NCBI GenBank assembly: GCA_964495465.1 | Contig: CAZBWE010000108.1 | Span: 1 to 6,902, forward strand | DNA: 6,902 nucleotides | Direction: 5' to 3' | Origin: CAZBWE01 sp964495465 | GTDB lineage: Bacteria > Planctomycetota > Phycisphaerae > Sedimentisphaerales > Anaerobacaceae | Shown: piece after piece, positions 1 to 4,949 of the stretch | How positions within the stretch are numbered: position 1 is the stretch's first letter | Layout: each line of letters begins with the position of its first letter | Made by a program: the position numbers and the translations under genes | Notes under the pieces: generated by a model | Told to the model about the DNA's origin: nothing | The model's database searches: none | What the model saw: only the letters and a program-made list of their open reading frames with translations

Positions 1-332
1 CGCAGGGCAAAATGCGGATTCTTGCCATCGCAGGTCAAATCTATTGCTGAAAATTTGGCCCCAAAAGTAGCATAATTATGCTCACTACCGTCCGGAGTTA
101 CTTTTATTGATTGTTTCGTTTCGCCTGCCAACGAGGAGCATCGGTAATTGACGGTATCCCCCGAAAGGGTGCAATAGGATAGAACATCCTCCCAATCACT
201 GATATTATCAAAAGTAAATATCTTTGTTGGTGTGCGGTATATCCTTGGTCTTCTTGGCGCCTGACCCAGAACAGAAGGACGTAAATGACTACTTAAAGTG
301 TTATAGGTTGTTATTGGTGCTTGTAGCAACAT
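1..332 (-). CDS. Partial phage structural or surface protein, N-terminal 110 residues, runs off the left edge
   Basis: An open minus-strand frame starts at ATG 332 and has no stop before the window edge. The start is well supported: AGGAG lies six bases upstream (339-343), 27 bases after the stop of the preceding gene. The product begins MLLQAPITTYNTLSSHLRP. A proline- and arginine-rich linker follows (about residues 21-35), then a stretch from about residue 41 with alternating hydrophobic and polar residues (FTFDNISDWEDVLSY) that looks like beta-sandwich sequence. Two cysteines at about residues 57 and 66 could be structural. There is no signal peptide or membrane segment. Its place at the end of a tail or fibre cluster suggests a tail-tip, adsorption or glycan-binding protein, but I recognise no family. 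It appears more AT-rich than the genes upstream of it, which may mean module exchange. The coding call is fairly sure and the function is not. Confidence 0.7.
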   Translation of the reverse strand, partial: MLLQAPITTYNTLSSHLRPSVLGQAPRRPRIYRTPTKIFTFDNISDWEDVLSYCTLSGDTVNYRCSSLAGETKQSIKVTPDGSEHNYATFGAKFSAIDLTCDGKNPHFAL

Positions 333-359
333 TTTTCTCTCCTATTTACCGCGTATATA

Positions 360-1148
360 TTACGCTTCCTCAGTCCATGTTCCATTTTTGGCCATTGTTG
401 CCCAGTTGCCGTTTACGTCCGCTGCCAGCTTTAAACAGGCGCCGATTGCATCGGCGGATTTATATTTATCCGCCGTCTGGCCGCTGTCGTCTCTGATTGC
501 CGCCGAGCCGGGGTCCACTCGCAGCTGCTGCGCCGCCTGAACTGCAAAAGTAAATATCGTTCCCGCAGGGGCCGAAGCGGGCAAGGTAAGCGTAACCGTC
601 CCTGTGGCACCGAGGTTTGTGTGGACGCCGCCGGATTCCGATGCCGTCAATGTGTCGTCGGATGTGTGTGCCTCGATTGTCTTTTTCACTCCGCCGGCAC
701 CGTAAGGCATTGCAATATTGTGACCGCTGCGGCAATCGGTGAGCGAATCGATGTCACCGCTGGAAGTGCTTACTATCGCCAGGCGGATATGAGGCGTCGC
801 AGCCATATCGGGAAAATTGCTGTATTCGTCGGTAACGAGTTCGCCGGATGAATTGATATAGATGTAGATATTTTCTTTGTCATCGGCTAAGGTGTTGCCG
901 GAAGAGCCTTCATAATTTATCAATTCCGTTCCGAGCCAGAACGCCCCTGCCTTGACGCCGATGTCCAGCCCGCCTTCGTCATAGACGCGTAAATCATTTG
1001 CCCTCCGCGTCGCCCGCAGCAGCCGATACAGCAGCTTCCTGAATTGCAGATAGTAAGGCGATGTTCCGGTCGGTATATACTCGACGCCGGTCTCGCTGTC
1101 GGATTGTATATTCAGTAAATCGTTATCGGATGGATATGTTTCAGCCAT
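360..1148 (-). CDS. Putative phage tail fibre / virion surface protein (262 aa)
   Basis: Start ATG 1148 has AAAAGGAG six bases upstream (1155-1162). The N-terminal segment (residues 1-50) is short and partly helical, with a basic stretch RKLLYRLLRATRRAND. Residues 54-142 match the style of phage fibre and baseplate-fibre domains: a V.AGAFWLGTELINYEG segment, then NIYIYINSSGEL, HIRLAIVSTSSGDI and a D.R turn (LTDCRSG). Residues 160-262 form a second domain rich in Thr, Ala and Gly (GTVTLTLPASAPAGTIF, then AVQAAQQLRVDPGS and WATMAKNGTWTEE). That pattern resembles beta-rich distal tips of phage fibres. There is no signal peptide. The gene follows the FG-repeat protein across a 41-base gap holding a hairpin, and precedes another likely surface protein. 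I infer a role in host contact or tail-tip structure. The fibre assignment rests on sequence style and position, not a catalytic motif. Confidence 0.72.
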   Translation of the reverse strand: MAETYPSDNDLLNIQSDSETGVEYIPTGTSPYYLQFRKLLYRLLRATRRANDLRVYDEGGLDIGVKAGAFWLGTELINYEGSSGNTLADDKENIYIYINSSGELVTDEYSNFPDMAATPHIRLAIVSTSSGDIDSLTDCRSGHNIAMPYGAGGVKKTIEAHTSDDTLTASESGGVHTNLGATGTVTLTLPASAPAGTIFTFAVQAAQQLRVDPGSAAIRDDSGQTADKYKSADAIGACLKLAADVNGNWATMAKNGTWTEEA

Positions 1149-1154
1149 AACGTT

Positions 1155-1162
1155 CTCCTTTT
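1155..1162 (-). promoter_or_regulatory. Ribosome binding site of the fibre-like gene, next to a hairpin
   Basis: The minus strand reads AAAAGGAG, six bases before ATG 1148. It lies seven bases downstream (in transcript direction) of the base of the 1170-1188 hairpin, so that hairpin sits directly ahead of the translation start and could affect initiation or protect the mRNA 5' end of a processed transcript. The effect is inference. Confidence 0.6.
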
Positions 1163-1163
1163 T

Positions 1164-1193
1164 ATTTAGCCCCCGGTTTTACCGGGGGTTTAT
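1164..1193 (-). repeat. REP-like hairpin, single unit (unit A)
   Basis: A perfect 8-bp stem (CCCCCGGT 1170-1177 with ACCGGGGG 1181-1188) closes a 3-base loop. It is flanked by ATTTAG on one side and TTTAT on the other. The flanks and the GGTTTTACC centre are shared with the two units at 3019-3086, so this is one copy of a repeat family. In the transcript its conserved TAA box is the stop codon (1190-1192) of the FG-repeat protein. No U-tract follows the stem on the minus strand, so a classical intrinsic terminator is not supported. Confidence 0.8.
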
Positions 1194-1963
1194 GCTATTT
1201 TCAGAACCAATTGATTCATCTGTTTATCGAATGAAGAAATGCCTAAGTTTTCAGCCGGTTTTGGTAGTGGTGTTATCGTAATCGGCCCGGTTTCGATTGG
1301 TTCGCTTTTGTTGCCGAGTTCATCGGTTATAATGACTGCGAATCTGTAAACGCCCGCCGGCAGTTGCGGTCCTGTCCAGTCGAATGTATCAGCATCGAAG
1401 CCGAACCAAACCTGGCCGAAGTCGCCTCTGCCGAAGCCAGCGGCAGCAGACGAGTCGTAGCCGAGGTCGCTTCTGCCGAAGCAGCTCATTCCGAAGCCCG
1501 CCTTATACTGCCAAGCGGGCCAGATTCTTATCGGCGAATCATTGAGCGGATTGTCGTAATCGATTTCGCCTGTGCCTGCGTCAAAATAGATTTGTGCGGT
1601 TGAGCCAATTGACAGGTTCTGGCTTCGCAGCATTGTGATTTGGACCCTGCCTGTAAGACCGGCCGGGCAATCAATCGTCTCGCTGAAATCGATATCCGCA
1701 TATTCAGGTTCGATTGCAAAAACCTCTATGCGAACCGGCGACTGGAAAGATTCAGGTATCGCAACGAGCATTTGCATTTGCCGGCAGTCAAAAGTTGCAC
1801 CGGCAAATCGGCTGTTGACGTAAACCTGGTGAAACTTGTCGCTCCAGCTTGAACGCCACTTCACCAGTGCCGTCCGCGGACTTGCAAAATATTCTCCGCC
1901 GGCCCAGATGCCGCAGGGCAGTTCATACACCCTTACATTTTCTATTCCGCTTTCTATAAGCAT
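1190..1963 (-). CDS. Putative tail-tip / virion protein with FG-rich repeats and fibronectin-like segments (257 aa)
   Basis: The gene begins 2 bases after the stop of the 124-aa gene and has no clear Shine-Dalgarno site, so translational coupling to the upstream cistron is likely. Residues 30-95 look like a beta-sandwich of fibronectin-III style (ALVKWRSSWSDKFHQVYV). Residues 103-150 are a second beta-rich part. Residues 155-190 are a Phe-Gly repeat tract: CFGRSDLG (161-168) and GFGRGDFG (176-183) are spaced 15 residues apart, and the DNA shows a matching near-repeat at 1460-1483 and 1415-1438. Residues 200-233 (PAGVYRFAVIITDELGNKSE) again resemble a fibronectin or Ig-like domain. There is no signal peptide or transmembrane helix. 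Position between a baseplate-like and a fibre-like gene suggests a tail-tip or fibre-attachment protein. No family is recognised with certainty. The stop codon lies inside the repeat unit that follows. Confidence 0.72.
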   Translation of the reverse strand: MLIESGIENVRVYELPCGIWAGGEYFASPRTALVKWRSSWSDKFHQVYVNSRFAGATFDCRQMQMLVAIPESFQSPVRIEVFAIEPEYADIDFSETIDCPAGLTGRVQITMLRSQNLSIGSTAQIYFDAGTGEIDYDNPLNDSPIRIWPAWQYKAGFGMSCFGRSDLGYDSSAAAGFGRGDFGQVWFGFDADTFDWTGPQLPAGVYRFAVIITDELGNKSEPIETGPITITPLPKPAENLGISSFDKQMNQLVLKIA

Positions 1964-1965
1964 CG

Positions 1966-2340
1966 TTAATATACCGTTAGCTGCGTATATACTATTTCAT
2001 AGTCGATAGCCATACCGGTGCCGCTTGTCCGCTCTTTGCCGGCTTTGAAGACGTCCATCCGAAGATTTTCAAAAACCTTTCCGTTACTTGTGGTTAACGT
2101 GTGCGTATTGCCGTCCAGATAAGCCGATATTGCGCCGATTCTGTCATTCATTTGCGTTCTGCTTTTTGCCTGCAGGATTCCTTTTTGTATGACCTGCCTG
2201 CTGCGTCGGCCAAGGTCGATGCTGAGCACGCCGTCAAGGCCCGGCATCGATCTTTCCACCGAAGCTCGCTTAATACTTGACGTTTCAATGTTCAATTGCT
2301 GCTGGTCAAATAAATTTTGTCCATCTAAAGTAACGTTCAT
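1966..2340 (-). CDS. Small phage tail / baseplate-like protein (124 aa)
   Basis: ATG 2340 lies 2 bases after the connector stop codon, and AGGGA just upstream overlaps the end of that gene, so the two are translationally coupled. The protein has an N-terminal strand region (MNVTLDGQNLFDQQQLNIET), a central GLDGVLSIDLGRRSRQVIQK segment, a helix with QMNDRIGAISAYLDG, then HTLTTSNGKVFENLRMDVF and a C-terminal strand DYEIVYTQLTVY. This strand-helix-strand layout, with a short G-rich turn and a terminal YxIxYTQ strand, recalls small beta-barrel domains of phage tail, distal-tail or baseplate-hub proteins. It lacks signal and membrane segments. It sits between the connector and tail-tip-like genes, consistent with a tail-completion or baseplate role. 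The structural resemblance is my inference and no named family is claimed. Confidence 0.72.
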   Translation of the reverse strand: MNVTLDGQNLFDQQQLNIETSSIKRASVERSMPGLDGVLSIDLGRRSRQVIQKGILQAKSRTQMNDRIGAISAYLDGNTHTLTTSNGKVFENLRMDVFKAGKERTSGTGMAIDYEIVYTQLTVY

Positions 2341-2342
2341 TT

Positions 2343-2999
2343 TTAATCCCTGATTAATCTTACGGAAGCACCGATTTTGGTAATATCAGCCACGCCGTCA
2401 GAGCCGGCATCGATACTCAGCCGGCAACGCTGCCGTGCCTTCTCAAAGAGTTCCTGATAGTACTGACTCTTCTTCCAGAAATTCTCATCATCCGCTTTGC
2501 TTGCCAGCATTGCATACACGCTTGATATAACTGCAAAGGCCGACGCTGCTCTTAAGACATCCACATTTAGAATATCCTCAGCAGAATAATCACTCGCGGG
2601 ATTGCCCGGCTGAATGCCGAAATACTCGGTCAGCCGAAATCCGGCTTCACCGGCCTGTGGGGCGAACGTGCTGATGCGATAAGATATGTCGGTCGCAGAC
2701 GGAGGCGCTATCGGCTCACCATCCGAATCCGCTCTGATTGACGAAACGCTGAGCTGCGTCGCAGAATCCACGGAAACTATCTCGTATGCACCATCCAGAG
2801 AGCCGTCTGCTGACTGCATATATATAACTCCACCTGCTGAAACCTGGGCGCTTACAAAATCTGCATCGCTTGCGGTAAATATCGTTCCGCTGAGCGCCCC
2901 CACTGTGCCTGCCGCCAATACCTGCCACGGCAAATGCAATTCTCCGAACAGCACCGGCTCATATTTCATAATGTCTGCATCGTTTGAGAAACTGACCAT
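2343..2999 (-). CDS. Putative head-tail connector / head completion protein (218 aa)
   Basis: ATG 2999 is preceded by AAAGGA with suitable spacing. The sequence divides in two. Residues 25-110 are beta-rich (GALSGTIFTASDADFVSAQV, then AYEIVSVDSATQLSVSSI), like a small barrel or Ig-like domain. Residues 140-195 are helical (DILNVDVLRAASAFAVISSV, then NFWKKSQYYQELFEKARQRC) and resemble the helical core of phage adaptor or head-completion proteins, which bind beneath the portal after DNA packaging. The C-terminal tail (VADITKIGASVRLIRD) could insert into the portal ring. The location directly after the major capsid gene is the usual place for this function. A 97-base gap containing a double hairpin separates it from the capsid gene, while the following gene starts 2 bases later. 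Connector is the best reading, and a decoration or neck protein is the alternative. Confidence 0.72.
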   Translation of the reverse strand: MVSFSNDADIMKYEPVLFGELHLPWQVLAAGTVGALSGTIFTASDADFVSAQVSAGGVIYMQSADGSLDGAYEIVSVDSATQLSVSSIRADSDGEPIAPPSATDISYRISTFAPQAGEAGFRLTEYFGIQPGNPASDYSAEDILNVDVLRAASAFAVISSVYAMLASKADDENFWKKSQYYQELFEKARQRCRLSIDAGSDGVADITKIGASVRLIRD

Positions 3000-3018
3000 T
3001 TGTTTTTCCTTTCCGGAT

Positions 3019-3086
3019 GGGGAAAAACCCCACGTAAAACATGGGGCTAAATATTTAGCCTGCGGTTTTACCGCAGGTTTATCCCC
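3019..3086. repeat. Inverted pair of REP-like hairpins (units B and C) between capsid and connector genes
   Basis: Two 34-base units face each other about a perfect 14-base palindrome, GCTAAATATTTAGC (3046-3059). The right unit has a perfect 8-bp stem (CCTGCGGT 3059-3066 with ACCGCAGG 3070-3077). The left unit has CCCCACGT (3028-3035) against ACATGGGG (3039-3046), with one G-U pair in the minus-strand transcript. Outer ends are GGGG and CCCC, so the whole element can also fold as one long cruciform. Aligned head to head, the units match at 25 of 34 positions. Eight of the nine differences are four stem pairs changed on both sides. The same family occurs at 1164-1193. No U-tract typical of an intrinsic terminator is present on the minus strand after either stem. 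Confidence 0.85.
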
Positions 3087-3096
3087 TATCCTGTCG

Positions 3097-4251
3097 TTAG
3101 CTGGTTGAGAGGTCGCGGATAAGCCCGTGTGCAGCTTCGTTCTTCAGCTCAAGTGTATATTCGCCAATAAGCTCGCCGCACTCATAGTCGCCGCCGCTTG
3201 CCAACGGCTTAAAATGGAAGCTCCGCCCGGCCAGCGGCAGAACCTTGATTCGCGATGAATCCAGCAGCAGTGCAGCATCCTGAGGCATCCATCGGGTTGT
3301 AATAATTCTGCAGATGCCGAAGTCGCTCTCATAAATGCTGACCATATCGGTGAAAGTCGTATCGTTGGCCCCGAATGTTCGGCTCTCAGATGAGAAGGCG
3401 TTTATCTTTCGTTTCTGAAAACCGCCGACGACAATCAGATCCACATTGCCGTTGCTCGCTTCCCAGATATTTCTGAGCGCATAATTAATCTTGGACTCGT
3501 TGAGGTCGCTGCCTATCGGAAAGCCGCTGTCGCCGACGCGGAATACATTCGTCGATAAGTGCTGAATGATTCCCTTCATCGACCTTCTTGCCGAGTCACT
3601 GCCCTGGGGACTGCTTGTCGGCTGACCTCCGTTTATGACCGTGTTCTCCAAATCACGGAGCAGCTCCCGCAGCCGTTCCTGCTTTTGATAGTCCATCTCG
3701 TCAGCTAGACCAAGGTGGCTCGCAGTCATATCCGTTCCGCTGACTTCCACGGCGGCGGTGAATATCTGCGTGTAGTTGCCGCACCGGCTGCGATTGGTAA
3801 ATCTGGCGCCGGGCTTGTTCGCACCTTCGAGGGCGGCATTGCCCAGGATGTTGATTACCTGATTATCGGCAAGGTCCTCAGGGGTTGTCCCGGCGTATCC
3901 GCGAACCACCGTCAGCGTGTTGCTGTCAACGCCGGTTATGAACATCAGTTCCTCGCTGCCCTCGACCTGAATCTGGTCGCCGACGCGGAACCTGCTGCCG
4001 TGGTCAACATCAAACTCCGTATCCGCATCCGGGTCGCTCCAGGTGCTGTCGTTGATAGCATCTTTGTTAGGCAGAAGCTCGTCTTCCAGCCATTCGTGAT
4101 GCGTGCTCGCTGCCTCTCGCATCGGGTCGCCGAGGGCGTCCAGCAGGGGCGTTTCGTAAGGCGAGATTATCCCGATTAAATCGGAAACATCCTCCGCCAA
4201 TTCCGGCAGGGTCGTTCCCGCTGAATATGTTGCTTTTCCTGTCCAAGCCAT
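3097..4251 (-). CDS. Major capsid protein, SU10/DUF5309-type HK97 fold (384 aa)
   Basis: This is the shell subunit of the phage head. The start is set by AAAGGAG six bases before ATG 4251. The N-terminus lacks a long scaffolding or cleaved arm and runs into DLIGIISPYETPLLDAL (24-40) and HEWLEDELLP (52-61), the opening typical of SU10-like capsid proteins. Residues 84-136 (RFRVGDQIQVEG, then ITGVDSNTLTVVRGYAGTTP) form a small beta-rich insertion found in this family. GARFTNRSRCGNYTQIF (148-164) and the helix DEMDYQKQERLRELLRDLEN (184-203), followed by VINGG, match the spine-helix region. NVDLIVVGGFQKRKINAF (269-286) and the C-terminal WMPQDAALLLDSSRIKVLPL (321-340) match the axial domain. A separate scaffold-like gene lies upstream, consistent with no built-in delta domain. 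The identification is strong by family pattern and gene order. Confidence 0.92.
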   Translation of the reverse strand: MAWTGKATYSAGTTLPELAEDVSDLIGIISPYETPLLDALGDPMREAASTHHEWLEDELLPNKDAINDSTWSDPDADTEFDVDHGSRFRVGDQIQVEGSEELMFITGVDSNTLTVVRGYAGTTPEDLADNQVINILGNAALEGANKPGARFTNRSRCGNYTQIFTAAVEVSGTDMTASHLGLADEMDYQKQERLRELLRDLENTVINGGQPTSSPQGSDSARRSMKGIIQHLSTNVFRVGDSGFPIGSDLNESKINYALRNIWEASNGNVDLIVVGGFQKRKINAFSSESRTFGANDTTFTDMVSIYESDFGICRIITTRWMPQDAALLLDSSRIKVLPLAGRSFHFKPLASGGDYECGELIGEYTLELKNEAAHGLIRDLSTS

Positions 4252-4257
4252 CTGTTT

Positions 4258-4264
4258 CTCCTTT
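4258..4264 (-). promoter_or_regulatory. Strong ribosome binding site of the capsid gene
   Basis: The minus strand reads AAAGGAG six bases before ATG 4251, close to an ideal Shine-Dalgarno match. This fits the need for several hundred capsid subunits per particle. The repeat at 4269-4328 lies immediately upstream in the transcript. Confidence 0.7.
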
Positions 4265-4268
4265 CAAC

Positions 4269-4328
4269 TTGGTAATTGGTTAAATGGTGATTTGTTAAAT
4301 AATAACCAGTTACCAATAACCAGTTACC
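4269..4328. repeat. AACCAGTTACC tandem plus inverted repeat in the scaffold-capsid gap
   Basis: AATAACCAGTTACC occurs twice in perfect tandem (4301-4314 and 4315-4328). Its inverted partner TTGGTAATTGGTTA (4269-4282) matches the reverse complement of 4303-4316 at 13 of 14 positions, giving a stem with a 20-base loop. The single difference is a G-U pair on the plus strand but a C-A mismatch in the minus-strand transcript. The repeat fills almost the whole gap between the scaffold stop and the capsid ribosome binding site. It resembles short dyad repeats scattered in bacterial intergenic DNA. No terminator U-tract is seen. Confidence 0.8.
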
Positions 4329-4332
4329 ATAA

Positions 4333-4878
4333 TCATAGAAAATTCCTTCGCAGTTTCAGATACTCCTGCAAGTCTGTTCTGTTGCCTGTCGTTGCCGCCT
4401 TTTTGGCTGCTCTTTCGAGTATCGTCTGGCTGTTTTGCGTTCGGTCTTTAGCTGATGCTGTCTTTCTTGTTGCCACAGCGGGATTACTGTTGTCTGTGAA
4501 CAGATATTGCTTTTCCTTTTTCAACTGTTTGATTACGCCGTCCAAATCAGCTTCCGTATCGCCTTCAATTTTTGCTTTGGCGAGCAGCACAGCCGTTTCC
4601 AAATCTACTGTTCCGGCGGCGGAGAGTTTTCGCAAAAGCTTCTGCTCTGCCTGGATGTCACTTAGCTGCTCGGACATCTTTGCCGCTTGCGATTTTGCCT
4701 GTGCCAGTTGCCCGGTTAAAACCTCGACCTTTTTCTCGGCACTCTGTGCCCTCCTGCGATAGCGGATTGATTCAGTCACCGGAACAAGTCTCGTGCTGTC
4801 TATTACCTCTCGTCCATCGTCACTGTGTTCCGCTTCTGCCTCTGGCAGTTCAATACTTTCTGTGTCAATCTGACTCAT
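4333..4878 (-). CDS. Putative capsid scaffolding protein (181 aa, coiled coil)
   Basis: ATG 4878 has AAGGGG about five bases upstream. Residues 1-35 are acidic (ESIELPEAEAEHSDD). Residues 40-85 form a highly charged helix with a likely coiled coil (RYRRRAQSAEKKVEVLTGQL, then AKMSEQLSDIQAEQKLLRKL). Residues 88-127 are a second helical part (DLETAVLLAKAKIEG, then VIKQLKKEKQYLF). Residues 128-150 form a flexible Asn/Thr-rich linker. Residues 151-178 are a basic helical end (ERAAKKAATTGNRTDLQEYL). Phage scaffolds typically have an acidic head, a coiled-coil middle and a basic C-terminal helix-turn-helix that binds capsid protein. Scaffolds are poorly conserved, so the call rests on composition, size and position between portal and major capsid genes. 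There is no protease motif, so scaffold removal without a phage-encoded protease in this segment is implied. Confidence 0.82.
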   Translation of the reverse strand: MSQIDTESIELPEAEAEHSDDGREVIDSTRLVPVTESIRYRRRAQSAEKKVEVLTGQLAQAKSQAAKMSEQLSDIQAEQKLLRKLSAAGTVDLETAVLLAKAKIEGDTEADLDGVIKQLKKEKQYLFTDNSNPAVATRKTASAKDRTQNSQTILERAAKKAATTGNRTDLQEYLKLRRNFL

Positions 4879-4892
4879 AAAAACCCCTTTTT

Positions 4893-4949
4893 GTTCATCG
4901 TTTTTAGTTCATAGTTCATCGATGAACAACGAACAACAAACTATGAACT
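4893..4949. repeat. GTTCAT-type dyad repeat in the portal-scaffold gap
   Basis: An 11-bp perfect inverted repeat, AGTTCATAGTT (4906-4916) and AACTATGAACT (4939-4949), encloses a smaller perfect palindrome GTTCATCGATGAAC (4914-4927). Further GTTCAT or GAAC variants occur at 4893-4900 and 4921-4940. The right arm covers the last two sense codons and the TAG stop (4941-4943) of the portal gene. The pattern looks like a short intergenic repeat built from an 7-8 base unit. No poly-U run follows in the minus-strand transcript, so a terminator is not supported. Confidence 0.78.

Noticed and set aside
351..365. GCGTA-TATAT-TACGC inverted repeat at the fibre gene stop
   Set aside because: Only five base pairs, no T run, and readily explained by chance.
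224..496. Plus-strand 90-codon open frame
   Set aside because: It overlaps the well-supported minus-strand fibre-like gene and the partial gene at the left edge, has low-complexity composition and no family resemblance.
360..700. Variable region of a diversity-generating retroelement at the end of the fibre-like gene
   Set aside because: No reverse transcriptase, no template repeat and no adenine-rich variable codon pattern is visible in the window.
1170..1188. Intrinsic terminator after the FG-repeat gene
   Set aside because: The stem is strong, but the minus-strand transcript continues with CUAAAUAAAAAGG, which has no U-tract. The same family occurs elsewhere in the window as a repeat.
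3715..4179. Plus-strand 154-codon open frame
   Set aside because: It is antisense to the major capsid gene, whose family pattern is clear. The product has no recognisable domain.
4292..4762. Plus-strand 156-codon open frame with hydrophobic segments
   Set aside because: It is antisense to the scaffold gene. The apparent membrane-like segments come from reading charged coiled-coil codons in reverse.
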